Below, piece by piece: positions 45,512 to 58,602 of a stretch of 64,000 bases of DNA. The notes under the pieces were generated by a model. That model searched no databases. It was not told the DNA's origin and saw only the letters and a program-made list of their open reading frames with translations. Numbering within the stretch: the first letter of the stretch is position 1; the number at the start of each line of letters is the position of its first letter. The stretch is taken from the NCBI GenBank assembly GCA_037893225.1, contig JAZGUH010000378.1:296001-360000 (forward strand), given 5' to 3'. The stretch is from Hippasteria phrygiana. Taxonomy: Eukaryota > Echinodermata > Asteroidea > Valvatida > Goniasteridae. A program made the position numbers and the translations under genes.

Positions 45512-45517
45512 TCCGGC
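45445..45517 (-). tRNA. tRNA-Phe (GAA)
   Basis: Exact class A beside H unit 45326; T5 at +12. Confidence 0.88.
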
Positions 45518-45661
45518 TGTATTATGATCCCAATTCCTACCTTCATGAGACTGTAAATGAAAAGTTGAAAGATAGGTGATGACGTAGCCTATTTCTGTGC
45601 GTTTTGTCTTTTAACATGCACAGTTTTCCTATTACAAGAAACTTCAAAAATATATACCGTT

Positions 45662-45678
45662 TGCCGGAACCCGGGATT

Positions 45679-45728
<50 letters not shown>

Positions 45729-45734
45729 TCCGGC
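45662..45734 (-). tRNA. tRNA-Phe (GAA)
   Basis: Exact class A; T5 at +12. Confidence 0.88.
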
Positions 45735-45880
45735 TGTATTACGAAATCAATTCAAACCTTCATGAGAGTGGCAATGGAAAGTTGCGTTGAAAGATAGGTG
45801 ATGACGTATATTTCTGTGCGTTTTGTCTTTTAACATGCACAGTTTTCCTATTACAAGAAACTTCAAAATTATCAACTGTT

Positions 45881-45897
45881 TGCCGGAACCCGGGATT

Positions 45898-45947
<50 letters not shown>

Positions 45948-45953
45948 TCCGGC
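45881..45953 (-). tRNA. tRNA-Phe (GAA)
   Basis: Exact class A; T4 at +13. Confidence 0.88.
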
Positions 45954-46131
45954 TGTATTATGATCCCAATTCCTACCTTCATAAGACTGGCAATGAAAAG
46001 TTGCGTTGAAAGATAGGTGATGACGTATATTTCTTTGCGTTTTGTCTTTTAACATGCGCAGTTTTCCTATTACAAGAAACTTCAAAAATATAGACCGTTT
46101 GCCGGAACCCGGGATTGAACCAGGGATCGAC

Positions 46132-46162
<31 letters not shown>

Positions 46163-46329
46163 TCCGGCTGTATTATGATCCCAATTCCTACCTTCATGAG
46201 ACTGTAAATGAAAAGTTGAAAGATAGGTGATGACGTAGCCTATTTCTGTGCGTTTTGTCTTTTAACATGCACAGTTTTCCTATTACAAGAAACTTCAAAA
46301 ATATAGACCGTTTGCCGGAACCCGGGATT

Positions 46330-46366
<37 letters not shown>

Positions 46367-46535
46367 ATAACTGAGCTATTCCGGCTGTATTATAATCCCA
46401 ATTCCTACCTTCATGAGAGTGGCAATGGAAAGTTGCGTTGAAGGATAGGTGATGAAGTATATTTCTGTGCGTTTTGTCTTTTAACATGCACAGTTTTCCT
46501 ATTACAAGAAACTTCAAAATTATAAACTGTTTGCC

Positions 46536-46877
46536 GGACGGTGGCCATGGAAGTCGGAATCCGCCAAGGAGTGTGTAACAACTCACCTGCCGAATCAACT
46601 AGCCCTGAAAATGGATGGCGCTGAGCGTGCCGCCCATACCCGGCCGTCGGGGCAGAGTGCGAGGACCGCCCCCCGGGTGGTACGCCCCGACGAGTAGGAG
46701 GGCCGCCGCGGTGAGCGTCGAAGCGCCGGCCGTGAGGCCGCGTGGAGCCGCCGCGGGCGCAGATCTTGGTGGTAGTAGCAAATATTCGAGTGAGATCCTC
46801 GAGGGCCGAGTGGCGGAGAAGGGTTCCATGTGAACAGCAGTTGTACATGGGTCAGTCGATCCTAAGCCCCAGGGAAG
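46536..46877 (+). rRNA. 28S rRNA fragment, copy 4 of 9
   Basis: Same piece and junctions as copy 1, after a 12-kb stretch without it. Confidence 0.93.
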
Positions 46878-47041
46878 TGATGACGTATATTTCTTTGCGT
46901 TTTGTCTTTTAACATGCGCAGTTTTGCTATTACAAGAAACTTCAAAAATAGAAACCGTTTGCCGGAACCCGGGATTGAACCAGGGATCGACCTTAGTCTG
47001 ACGCTATCCCAACTGAGCTATTCCGGCTGGAACCCGGGATT

Positions 47042-47091
<50 letters not shown>

Positions 47092-47241
47092 TCCGGCTGT
47101 ATTATGATCCCAATTCCTACCTTCATAAGACTGGCAATGAAAAGTTGAAAGATAGGTGATGACGTAGCCTTTTTCTGTGCGTTTTGTCTTTTAACATGCA
47201 CAGTTTTCCTATTACAAGAAACTTAAAAAATATAGACCGTT

Positions 47242-47258
47242 TGCCGGAACCCGGGATT

Positions 47259-47308
<50 letters not shown>

Positions 47309-47314
47309 TCCGGC
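47242..47314 (-). tRNA. tRNA-Phe (GAA)
   Basis: Exact class A; T6 at +12. Confidence 0.88.
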
Positions 47315-47460
47315 TGCATTACGAAATCAATTCAAACTTTCATGAGAGTGGCAATGGAAAGTTGCGTTGAAACATAGGTGATGACGTATATTTCTGTGCG
47401 TTTTGTCTTTTAACATGCACAGTTTTCCTATTACAAGAAACTTCAAAATTATAAACTGTT

Positions 47461-47477
47461 TGCCGGAACCCGGGATT

Positions 47478-47527
<50 letters not shown>

Positions 47528-47533
47528 TCCGGC
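47461..47533 (-). tRNA. tRNA-Phe (GAA)
   Basis: Exact class A; T4 at +13; 5' flank has TATTTTGATC. Confidence 0.88.
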
Positions 47534-47711
47534 TGTATTTTGATCCCAATTCCTACCTTCATAAGACTGGCAATGAAAAGTTGCGTTGAAAGATAGGTGA
47601 TGACGTATATTTCTTTGCGTTTTGTCTTTTAACATGCGCAGTTTTGCTATTACAAGAAACTTCAAAAATATAAACCGTTTGCCGGAACCCGGGATTGAAC
47701 CAGGGATCGAC

Positions 47712-47742
<31 letters not shown>

Positions 47743-47909
47743 TCCGGCTGTATTATGATCCCAATTCCTACCTTCATGAGACTGTAAATGAAAAGTTGAA
47801 AGATAGGTGATGACGTAGCCTATTTCTGTGCGTTTTGTCTTTTAACATGCACAGTTTTCCTATTACAAGAAACTTCAAAAATATAGACCGTTTGCCGGAA
47901 CCCGGGATT

Positions 47910-47946
<37 letters not shown>

Positions 47947-48115
47947 ATAACTGAGCTATTCCGGCTGTATTATAATCCCAATTCCTACCTTCATGAGAGT
48001 GGCAATGGAAAGTTGCGTTGAAGGATAGGTGATGACGTATATTTCTGTGCGTTTTGTCTTTTAACATGCACAGTTTTCCTATTACAAGAAACTTCAAAAT
48101 TATAAACTGTTTGCC

Positions 48116-48457
48116 GGACGGTGGCCATGGAAGTCGGAATCCGCCAAGGAGTGTGTAACAACTCACCTGCCGAATCAACTAGCCCTGAAAATGGATGGCG
48201 CTGAGCGTGCCGCCCATACCCGGCCGTCGGGGCAGAGTGCGAGGACCGCCCCCCGGGTGGTACGCCCCGACGAGTAGGAGGGCCGCCGCGGTGAGCGTCG
48301 AAGCGCCGGCCGTGAGGCCGCGTGGAGCCGCCGCGGGCGCAGATCTTGGTGGTAGTAGCAAATATTCGAGTGAGATCCTCGAGGGCCGAGTGGCGGAGAA
48401 GGGTTCCATGTGAACAGCAGTTGTACATGGGTCAGTCGATCCTAAGCCCCAGGGAAG
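48116..48457 (+). rRNA. 28S rRNA fragment, copy 5 of 9
   Basis: Same piece and junctions; 1,580 bp after copy 4. Confidence 0.93.
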
Positions 48458-48622
48458 TGATGACGTATATTTCTTTGCGTTTTGTCTTTTAACATGCGCA
48501 GTTTTGCTATTACAAGAAACTTCAAAAATAGAAACCGTTTGCCGGAACCCGGGATTGAACCAGGGATCGACCTTCAGTCTGACGCTATCTCAACTGAGCT
48601 ATTCCGGCTGGAACCCGGGATT

Positions 48623-48672
<50 letters not shown>

Positions 48673-48844
48673 TCCGGCTGTATTATGATCCCAATTCCTA
48701 CCTTCATAAGACTGGCAATGAAAAGTTGCGTTGAAAGATAGGTGATGACGTATCCTATTTCTGTGCGTTTTGTCTTTTAACATGCACAGTTTTCCTATTA
48801 CAAGAAACTTCAAAAATATAGACCGTTTGCCGGAACCCGGGATT

Positions 48845-48881
<37 letters not shown>

Positions 48882-49050
48882 ATAACTGAGCTATTCCGGC
48901 TGTATTATAATCCCAATTCCTACCTTCATGAGAGTGGCAATGGAAAGTTGCGTTGAAGGATAGGTGATGACGTACACCTATTTCTGTGCGCTTTGTCTTT
49001 TAGCAGGCGCAGGTTTCTTACTACAAAAAACTTCACAAATAAGAACCGTT

Positions 49051-49067
49051 TGCCGGAACCTGGGATT

Positions 49068-49117
<50 letters not shown>

Positions 49118-49123
49118 TCCGGC
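49051..49123 (-). tRNA. tRNA-Phe (GAA), class T
   Basis: G63A; T6 at +21. Confidence 0.87.
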
Positions 49124-49269
49124 TATATTATGATCCAAATTCCTACCTTCATGAGACTGGCAATGAAAAGTTGAAAGATAGGTGATGACGTAGACCTATT
49201 TCTGTGCGTTTTGTCTTTTATCATGCACAGTTTTCCTATTACAAAAACACTTCAGAAATAGAAACCGTT

Positions 49270-49286
49270 TGCCGGAACCCGGGATT

Positions 49287-49336
<50 letters not shown>

Positions 49337-49342
49337 TCCGGC
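49270..49342 (-). tRNA. tRNA-Phe (GAA)
   Basis: Exact class A; T5 at +23. Confidence 0.87.
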
Positions 49343-49488
49343 TGTATTATGATCCCAATTCCTACCTTCATGAGACTGGAAATGAAAAGTTGAAAGATAG
49401 GTGATGACGTAGACCTATTTCTGTGCGTTTTGTCTTTTAACATGCACAGTTTTCCTATTACAAAAACACTTCAGAAATAGAAACCGTT

Positions 49489-49505
49489 TGCCGGAACCCG
49501 GGATT

Positions 49506-49555
<50 letters not shown>

Positions 49556-49561
49556 TCCGGC
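49489..49561 (-). tRNA. tRNA-Phe (GAA)
   Basis: Exact class A; T5 at +23. Confidence 0.87.
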
Positions 49562-49705
49562 TGTATTATGATCCCAATTCCTACCTTCATGAGACTGTAA
49601 ATGAAAAGTTGAAAGATAGGTGATGACGTAGCCTATTTCTGTGCGTTTTGTCTTTTAACATGCACAGTTTTCCTATTACAAGAAACTTCAAAAATATAAA
49701 CTGTT

Positions 49706-49732
49706 TGCCGGAACCCGGGATTGAACCAGGGG

Positions 49733-49772
<40 letters not shown>

Positions 49773-49778
49773 TCCGGC
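49706..49778 (-). tRNA. tRNA-Phe (GAA), class G
   Basis: T47C; T5 at +12. Confidence 0.84.
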
Positions 49779-49952
49779 TGTATTATGATCTCAATTCCTA
49801 CCTTCATAAGACAGGCAATGAAAAGTTGCGTTGAAAGATAGGTGATGACGTATATTTCTTTGCGTTTTGTCTTTTAACATGCGCAGTTTTGCTATTACAA
49901 GAAACTTCAAAAATAGAAACCGTTTGCCGGAACCCGGGATTGAACCAGGGAC

Positions 49953-49983
<31 letters not shown>

Positions 49984-50356
49984 TCCGGCTGTATTATGAT
50001 CCCAATTCCTACCTTCATGAGACTGTAAATGAAAAGTTGAAAGATAGGTGATGACGTAGCCTATTTCTGTGCGTTTTGTCTTTTAACATGCACAGTTTTC
50101 CTATTACAAGAAACTTCAAAAATATAGACCGTTTGCCGGAACCCGGGATTGAACCAGGGACCTTCAGATCTTCAGTATGACGCTCTCATAACTGACCTAT
50201 TCCGGCTGTATTATAATCCCAATTCCTACCTTCATGAGAGTGGCAATGGAAAGTTGCGTTGAAGGATAGGTGATGACGTACACCTATTTCTGTGCGCCTT
50301 GTCTTTTAGCAGGCGCAGGTTTCTTACTACAAGTAACTTCACAAATAAGAACCGTT

Positions 50357-50373
50357 TGCCGGAACCTGGGATT

Positions 50374-50423
<50 letters not shown>

Positions 50424-50429
50424 TCCGGC
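50357..50429 (-). tRNA. tRNA-Phe (GAA), class T
   Basis: G63A; no T4 run before the B' unit at 50134. Confidence 0.84.
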
Positions 50430-50693
50430 TGTATTATGATCCCAATTCCTACCTTCATGAGACTGGAAATGAAAAGTTGAAAGATAGGTGATGACGTAGA
50501 CCTATTTCTTTGCGTTTTGTCTTTTAACATGCACAGTTTTCCTATTACAAGAAACTTCAAAAATATAGACCGTTTGCCGGAACCCGGGATTGACCCAGGG
50601 ACCTTCAGATCTGACGTAGCCTATTTCTTTGCGTTTTGTCTTTTAACATGCGCAGTTTTGTTATTACAAGAAACTTCAAAAATAAGATCCGTT

Positions 50694-50710
50694 TGCCGGA
50701 ACCCGGGATT

Positions 50711-50760
<50 letters not shown>

Positions 50761-50766
50761 TCCGGC
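50694..50766 (-). tRNA. tRNA-Phe (GAA)
   Basis: Exact class A beside H unit 50575; T5 at +12. Confidence 0.88.
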
Positions 50767-50910
50767 TGTATTATGATCCCAATTCCTACCTTCATGAGAC
50801 TGTAAATGAAAAGTTGAAAGATAGGTGATGACGTAGCCTTTTTCTGTGCGTTTTGTCTTTTAACATGCACAGTTTTCCTATTACAAGAAACTTCAAAAAT
50901 ATAGACCGTT

Positions 50911-50927
50911 TGCCGGAACCCGGGATT

Positions 50928-50977
<50 letters not shown>

Positions 50978-50983
50978 TCCGGC
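50911..50983 (-). tRNA. tRNA-Phe (GAA)
   Basis: Exact class A; T5 at +12. Confidence 0.88.
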
Positions 50984-51129
50984 TGCATTACGAAATCAAT
51001 TCAAACTTTTATGAGAGTGGCAATGGAAAGTTGCGTTGAAACATAGGTGATGACGTATATTTCTGTGCGTTTTGTCTTTTAACATGCACAGTTTTCCTAT
51101 TACAAGAAACTTCAAAATTATAAACTGTT

Positions 51130-51146
51130 TGCCGGAACCCGGGATT

Positions 51147-51196
<50 letters not shown>

Positions 51197-51202
51197 TCCG
51201 GC
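51130..51202 (-). tRNA. tRNA-Phe (GAA)
   Basis: Exact class A; T4 at +13. Confidence 0.88.
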
Positions 51203-51380
51203 TGTATTATGATCCCAATTCCTACCTTCATAAGACTGGCAATGAAAAGTTGCGTTGAAAGATAGGTGATGACGTATATTTCTTTGCGTTTTGTCTTTTA
51301 ACATGCGCAGTTTTGCTATTACAAGAAACTTCAAAAATAGAAACCGTTTGCCGGAACCCGGGATTGAACCAGGGATCGAC

Positions 51381-51411
<31 letters not shown>

Positions 51412-51578
51412 TCCGGCTGTATTATGATCCCAATTCCTACCTTCATGAGACTGTAAATGAAAAGTTGAAAGATAGGTGATGACGTAGCCTATTTCTGTGC
51501 GTTTTGTCTTTTAACATGCACAGTTTTCCTATTACAAGAAACTTCAAAAATATAGACCGTTTGCCGGAACCCGGGATT

Positions 51579-51615
<37 letters not shown>

Positions 51616-51780
51616 ATAACTGAGCTATTCCGGCTGTATTATAATCCCAATTCCTACCTTCATGAGAGTGGCAATGGAAAGTTGCGTTGAAGGATAGGTG
51701 ATGACGTATATTTCTGTGCGTTTTGTCTTTTAACATGCACAGTTTTCCTATTACAAGAAACTTCAAAATTATAAACTGTT

Positions 51781-51797
51781 TGCCGGAACCCGGGATT

Positions 51798-51847
<50 letters not shown>

Positions 51848-51853
51848 TCCGGC
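51781..51853 (-). tRNA. tRNA-Phe (GAA)
   Basis: Exact class A, in the kind of A-then-R position that the 28S piece occupies elsewhere; T4 at +13. Confidence 0.88.
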
Positions 51854-52435
51854 TGTATTATGATCCCAATTCCTACCTTCATAAGACTGGCAATGAAAAG
51901 TTGCGTTGAAAGATAGGTGATGACGTATATTTCTTTGCGTTTTGTCTTTTAACATGCGCAGTTTTGCTATTACAAGAAACTTCAAAAATAGAAACCGTTT
52001 GCCGGAACCCGGGATTGAACCAGGGATCGACCTTCAGTCTGACGCTATCCCAACTGAGCTATTCCGGCTGTATTATGATCCCAATTCCTACCTTCATGAG
52101 ACTGTAAATGAAAAGTTGAAAGATAGGTGATGACGTAGCCTATTTCTGTGCGTTTTGTCTTTTAACATGCACAGTTTTCCTATTACAAGAAACTTCAAAA
52201 ATATAGACCGTTTGCCGGAACCCGGGATTGAACCAGGGACCTTCAGATCTTCAGTATGACGCTCTCATAACTGACCTATTCCGGCTGTATTATAATCCCA
52301 ATTCCTACCTTCATGAGAGTGGCAATGGAAAGTTGCGTTGAAGGATAGGTGATGACGTACACCTATTTCTGTGCGCTTTGTCTTTTAGCAGGCGCAGGTT
52401 TCTTACTACAAGTAACTTCACAAATAAGAACCGTT

Positions 52436-52452
52436 TGCCGGAACCTGGGATT

Positions 52453-52502
<50 letters not shown>

Positions 52503-52508
52503 TCCGGC
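52436..52508 (-). tRNA. tRNA-Phe (GAA), class T
   Basis: G63A; no T4 run before the B' unit at 52213. Confidence 0.84.
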
Positions 52509-52654
52509 TGTATTATGATCCCAATTCCTACCTTCATGAGACTGGAAATGAAAAGTTGAAAGATAGGTGATGACGTAGACCTATTTCTGTGCGTTTTGTC
52601 TTTTAACATGCACAGTTTTCCTATTACAAAAACACTTCAGAAATAGAAACCGTT

Positions 52655-52671
52655 TGCCGGAACCCGGGATT

Positions 52672-52721
<50 letters not shown>

Positions 52722-52727
52722 TCCGGC
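52655..52727 (-). tRNA. tRNA-Phe (GAA)
   Basis: Exact class A; T5 at +23. Confidence 0.87.
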
Positions 52728-52875
52728 TGTATTATGATCCCAATTCCTACCTTCATGCGACTGTAAATGAAAAGTTGAAAGATAGGTGATGACGTAGCCT
52801 ATTTCTGTGCGTTTTGTCTTTTAACATGCACAGTTTTCCTATTACAAGAAACTTCAAAATTATAAACTGTTTGCC

Positions 52876-53217
52876 GGACGGTGGCCATGGAAGTCGGAAT
52901 CCGCCAAGGAGTGTGTAACAACTCACCTGCCGAATCAACTAGCCCTGAAAATGGATGGCGCTGAGCGTGCCGCCCATACCCGGCCGTCGGGGCAGAGTGC
53001 GAGGACCGCCCCCCGGGTGGTACGCCCCGACGAGTAGGAGGGCCGCCGCGGTGAGCGTCGAAGCGCCGGCCGTGAGGCCGCGTGGAGCCGCCGCGGGCGC
53101 AGATCTTGGTGGTAGTAGCAAATATTCGAGTGAGATCCTCGAGGGCCGAGTGGCGGAGAAGGGTTCCATGTGAACAGCAGTTGTACATGGGTCAGTCGAT
53201 CCTAAGCCCCAGGGAAG
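52876..53217 (+). rRNA. 28S rRNA fragment, copy 6 of 9
   Basis: Same piece and junctions. The flank further left is different (GCCTATTTCTG spacer after class A rather than after class B), so the block recombined left of the insert. Confidence 0.93.
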
Positions 53218-53382
53218 TGATGACGTATATTTCTTTGCGTTTTGTCTTTTAACATGCGCAGTTTTGCTATTACAAGAAACTTCAAAAATAGAAACCGTTT
53301 GCCGGAACCCGGGATTGAACCAGGGATCGACCTTCAGTCTGACGCTATCTCAACTGAGCTATTCCGGCTGGAACCCGGGATT

Positions 53383-53432
<50 letters not shown>

Positions 53433-53706
53433 TCCGGCTGTATTATGATCCCAATTCCTACCTTCATAAGACTGGCAATGAAAAGTTGCGTTGAAAGATA
53501 GGTGATGACGTATCCTATTTCTTTGCGTTTTGTCTTTTAACATGCACAGTTTTCCTATTACAAGAAACTTCAAAAATATAGACCGTTTGCCGGAACCCGG
53601 GATTGACCCAGGGACCTTCAGATCTGACGTAGCCTATTTCTTTGCGTTTTGTCTTTTAACATGCGCAGTTTTGTTATTACAAGAAACTTCAAAAATAAGA
53701 TCCGTT

Positions 53707-53723
53707 TGCCGGAACCCGGGATT

Positions 53724-53773
<50 letters not shown>

Positions 53774-53779
53774 TCCGGC
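53707..53779 (-). tRNA. tRNA-Phe (GAA)
   Basis: Exact class A beside H unit 53588; T5 at +12. Confidence 0.88.
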
Positions 53780-53923
53780 TGTATTATGATCCCAATTCCT
53801 ACCTTCATGAGACTGTAAATGAAAAGTTGAAAGATAGGTGATGACGTAGCCTTTTTCTGTGCGTTTTGTCTTTTAACATGCACAGTTTTCCTATTACAAG
53901 AAACTTCAAAAATATAGACCGTT

Positions 53924-53940
53924 TGCCGGAACCCGGGATT

Positions 53941-53990
<50 letters not shown>

Positions 53991-53996
53991 TCCGGC
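53924..53996 (-). tRNA. tRNA-Phe (GAA)
   Basis: Exact class A; T5 at +12. Confidence 0.88.
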
Positions 53997-54142
53997 TGCA
54001 TTACGAAATCAATTCAAACTTTTATGAGAGTGGCAATGGAAAGTTGCGTTGAAACATAGGTGATGACGTATATTTCTGTGCGTTTTGTCTTTTAACATGC
54101 ACAGTTTTCCTATTACAAGAAACTTCAAAATTATAAACTGTT

Positions 54143-54159
54143 TGCCGGAACCCGGGATT

Positions 54160-54209
<50 letters not shown>

Positions 54210-54215
54210 TCCGGC
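54143..54215 (-). tRNA. tRNA-Phe (GAA)
   Basis: Exact class A; T4 at +13. Confidence 0.88.
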
Positions 54216-54393
54216 TGTATTATGATCCCAATTCCTACCTTCATAAGACTGGCAATGAAAAGTTGCGTTGAAAGATAGGTGATGACGTATATTTCTTTGC
54301 GTTTTGTCTTTTAACATGCGCAGTTTTGCTATTACAAGAAACTTCAAAAATAGAAACCGTTTGCCGGAACCCGGGATTGAACCAGGGATCGAC

Positions 54394-54424
<31 letters not shown>

Positions 54425-54591
54425 TCCGGCTGTATTATGATCCCAATTCCTACCTTCATGAGACTGTAAATGAAAAGTTGAAAGATAGGTGATGACGTAG
54501 CCTATTTCTGTGCGTTTTGTCTTTTAACATGCACAGTTTTCCTATTACAAGAAACTTCAAAAATATAGACCGTTTGCCGGAACCCGGGATT

Positions 54592-54628
<37 letters not shown>

Positions 54629-54793
54629 ATAACTGAGCTATTCCGGCTGTATTATAATCCCAATTCCTACCTTCATGAGAGTGGCAATGGAAAGTTGCGT
54701 TGAAGGATAGGTGATGACGTATATTTCTGTGCGTTTTGTCTTTTAACATGCACAGTTTTCCTATTACAAGAAACTTCAAAATTATAAACTGTT

Positions 54794-54822
54794 TGCCGGA
54801 ACCCGGGATTGAACCAGGGACT

Positions 54823-54860
<38 letters not shown>

Positions 54861-54866
54861 TCCGGC
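54794..54866 (-). tRNA. tRNA-Phe (GAA), variant
   Basis: G45A in the variable loop, likely tolerated. T4 at +13. Confidence 0.78.
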
Positions 54867-55448
54867 TGTATTATGATCCCAATTCCTACCTTCATAAGAC
54901 TGGCAATGAAAAGTTGCGTTGAAAGATAGGTGATGACGTATATTTCTTTGCGTTTTGTCTTTTAACATGCGCAGTTTTGCTATTACAAGAAACTTCAAAA
55001 ATAGAAACCGTTTGCCGGAACCCGGGATTGAACCAGGGATCGACCTTCAGTCTGACGCTATCCCAACTGAGCTATTCCGGCTGTATTATGATCCCAATTC
55101 CTACCTTCATGAGACTGTAAATGAAAAGTTGAAAGATAGGTGATGACGTAGCCTATTTCTGTGCGTTTTGTCTTTTAACATGCACAGTTTTCCTATTACA
55201 AGAAACTTCAAAAATATAGACCGTTTGCCGGAACCCGGGATTGAACCAGGGACCTTCAGATCTTCAGTATGACGCTCTCATAACTGACCTATTCCGGCTG
55301 TATTATAATCCCAATTCCTACCTTCATGAGAGTGGCAATGGAAAGTTGCGTTGAAGGATAGGTGATGACGTACACCTATTTCTGTGCGCTTTGTCTTTTA
55401 GCAGGCGCAGGTTTCTTACTACAAGTAACTTCACAAATAAGAACCGTT

Positions 55449-55465
55449 TGCCGGAACCTGGGATT

Positions 55466-55515
<50 letters not shown>

Positions 55516-55521
55516 TCCGGC
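55449..55521 (-). tRNA. tRNA-Phe (GAA), class T
   Basis: G63A; no T4 run before the B' unit at 55226. Confidence 0.84.
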
Positions 55522-55667
55522 TGTATTATGATCCCAATTCCTACCTTCATGAGACTGGAAATGAAAAGTTGAAAGATAGGTGATGACGTAGACCTATTTC
55601 TGTGCGTTTTGTCTTTTAACATGCACAGTTTTCCTATTACAAAAACACTTCAGAAATAGAAACCGTT

Positions 55668-55684
55668 TGCCGGAACCCGGGATT

Positions 55685-55734
<50 letters not shown>

Positions 55735-55740
55735 TCCGGC
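55668..55740 (-). tRNA. tRNA-Phe (GAA)
   Basis: Exact class A; T5 at +23. Confidence 0.87.
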
Positions 55741-55888
55741 TGTATTATGATCCCAATTCCTACCTTCATGCGACTGTAAATGAAAAGTTGAAAGATAGGT
55801 GATGACGTAGCCTATTTCTGTGCGTTTTGTCTTTTAACATGCACAGTTTTCCTATTACAAGAAACTTCAAAATTATAAACTGTTTGCC

Positions 55889-56230
55889 GGACGGTGGCCA
55901 TGGAAGTCGGAATCCGCCAAGGAGTGTGTAACAACTCACCTGCCGAATCAACTAGCCCTGAAAATGGATGGCGCTGAGCGTGCCGCCCATACCCGGCCGT
56001 CGGGGCAGAGTGCGAGGACCGCCCCCCGGGTGGTACGCCCCGACGAGTAGGAGGGCCGCCGCGGTGAGCGTCGAAGCGCCGGCCGTGAGGCCGCGTGGAG
56101 CCGCCGCGGGCGCAGATCTTGGTGGTAGTAGCAAATATTCGAGTGAGATCCTCGAGGGCCGAGTGGCGGAGAAGGGTTCCATGTGAACAGCAGTTGTACA
56201 TGGGTCAGTCGATCCTAAGCCCCAGGGAAG
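55889..56230 (+). rRNA. 28S rRNA fragment, copy 7 of 9
   Basis: Same piece and junctions, 3,013 bp after copy 6. Confidence 0.93.
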
Positions 56231-56395
56231 TGATGACGTATATTTCTTTGCGTTTTGTCTTTTAACATGCGCAGTTTTGCTATTACAAGAAACTTCAAAA
56301 ATAGAAACCGTTTGCCGGAACCCGGGATTGAACCAGGGATCGACCTTCAGTCTGACGCTATCCCAACTGAGCTATTCCGGCTGGAACCCGGGATT

Positions 56396-56445
<50 letters not shown>

Positions 56446-56595
56446 TCCGGCTGTATTATGATCCCAATTCCTACCTTCATAAGACTGGCAATGAAAAGTT
56501 GAAAGATAGGTGATGACGTAGCCTTTTTCTGTGCGTTTTGTCTTTTAACATGCACAGTTTTCCTATTACAAGAAACTTCAAAAATATAGACCGTT

Positions 56596-56612
56596 TGCCG
56601 GAACCCGGGATT

Positions 56613-56662
<50 letters not shown>

Positions 56663-56668
56663 TCCGGC
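56596..56668 (-). tRNA. tRNA-Phe (GAA)
   Basis: Exact class A; T5 at +12. Confidence 0.88.
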
Positions 56669-56814
56669 TGCATTACGAAATCAATTCAAACTTTCATGAG
56701 AGTGGCAATGGAAAGTTGCGTTGAAACATAGGTGATGACGTATATTTCTGTGCGTTTTGTCTTTTAACATGCACAGTTTTCCTATTACAAGAAACTTCAA
56801 AATTATAAACTGTT

Positions 56815-56831
56815 TGCCGGAACCCGGGATT

Positions 56832-56881
<50 letters not shown>

Positions 56882-56887
56882 TCCGGC
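56815..56887 (-). tRNA. tRNA-Phe (GAA)
   Basis: Exact class A; T4 at +13; opens the 651-bp A-R-B triplets. Confidence 0.88.
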
Positions 56888-57065
56888 TGTATTATGATCC
56901 CAATTCCTACCTTCATAAGACTGGCAATGAAAAGTTGCGTTGAAAGATAGGTGATGACGTATATTTCTTTGCGTTTTGTCTTTTAACATGCGCAGTTTTG
57001 CTATTACAAGAAACTTCAAAAATAGAAACCGTTTGCCGGAACCCGGGATTGAACCAGGGATCGAC

Positions 57066-57096
<31 letters not shown>

Positions 57097-57263
57097 TCCG
57101 GCTGTATTATGATCCCAATTCCTACCTTCATGAGACTGTAAATGAAAAGTTGAAAGATAGGTGATGACGTAGCCTATTTCTGTGCGTTTTGTCTTTTAAC
57201 ATGCACAGTTTTCCTATTACAAGAAACTTCAAAAATATAGACCGTTTGCCGGAACCCGGGATT

Positions 57264-57300
<37 letters not shown>

Positions 57301-57465
57301 ATAACTGAGCTATTCCGGCTGTATTATAATCCCAATTCCTACCTTCATGAGAGTGGCAATGGAAAGTTGCGTTGAAGGATAGGTGATGACGTATATTTCT
57401 GTGCGTTTTGTCTTTTAACATGCACAGTTTTCCTATTACAAGAAACTTCAAAATTATAAACTGTT

Positions 57466-57482
57466 TGCCGGAACCCGGGATT

Positions 57483-57532
<50 letters not shown>

Positions 57533-57538
57533 TCCGGC
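57466..57538 (-). tRNA. tRNA-Phe (GAA)
   Basis: Exact class A; T4 at +13; second triplet. Confidence 0.88.
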
Positions 57539-57716
57539 TGTATTATGATCCCAATTCCTACCTTCATAAGACTGGCAATGAAAAGTTGCGTTGAAAGATA
57601 GGTGATGACGTATATTTCTTTGCGTTTTGTCTTTTAACATGCGCAGTTTTGCTATTACAAGAAACTTCAAAAATAGAAACCGTTTGCCGGAACCCGGGAT
57701 TGAACCAGGGATCGAC

Positions 57717-57747
<31 letters not shown>

Positions 57748-57914
57748 TCCGGCTGTATTATGATCCCAATTCCTACCTTCATGAGACTGTAAATGAAAAG
57801 TTGAAAGATAGGTGATGACGTAGCCTATTTCTGTGCGTTTTGTCTTTTAACATGCACAGTTTTCCTATTACAAGAAACTTCAAAAATATAGACCGTTTGC
57901 CGGAACCCGGGATT

Positions 57915-57951
<37 letters not shown>

Positions 57952-58116
57952 ATAACTGAGCTATTCCGGCTGTATTATAATCCCAATTCCTACCTTCATG
58001 AGAGTGGCAATGGAAAGTTGCGTTGAAGGATAGGTGATGACGTATATTTCTGTGCGTTTTGTCTTTTAACATGCACAGTTTTCCTATTACAAGAAACTTC
58101 AAAATTATAAACTGTT

Positions 58117-58133
58117 TGCCGGAACCCGGGATT

Positions 58134-58183
<50 letters not shown>

Positions 58184-58189
58184 TCCGGC
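58117..58189 (-). tRNA. tRNA-Phe (GAA)
   Basis: Exact class A; T4 at +13; third triplet. Confidence 0.88.
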
Positions 58190-58367
58190 TGTATTATGAT
58201 CCCAATTCCTACCTTCATAAGACTGGCAATGAAAAGTTGCGTTGAAAGATAGGTGATGACGTATATTTCTTTGCGTTTTGTCTTTTAACATGCGCAGTTT
58301 TGCTATTACAAGAAACTTCAAAAATAGAAACCGTTTGCCGGAACCCGGGATTGAACCAGGGATCGAC

Positions 58368-58398
<31 letters not shown>

Positions 58399-58565
58399 TC
58401 CGGCTGTATTATGATCCCAATTCCTACCTTCATGAGACTGTAAATGAAAAGTTGAAAGATAGGTGATGACGTAGCCTATTTCTGTGCGTTTTGTCTTTTA
58501 ACATGCACAGTTTTCCTATTACAAGAAACTTCAAAAATATAGACCGTTTGCCGGAACCCGGGATT

Positions 58566-58602
<37 letters not shown>

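Larger units (their letters stand above)
50576..53588. repeat. 3,013-bp 28S-bearing repeat, copy 1
   Basis: Order H A A A R B A R B' T A, 28S piece, R Z. Confidence 0.86.
53589..56495. repeat. 3,013-bp 28S-bearing repeat, copy 2
   Basis: Unit starts equal copy 1 plus 3,013; diverges in the spacer after the Z unit at 56380. Confidence 0.86.
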
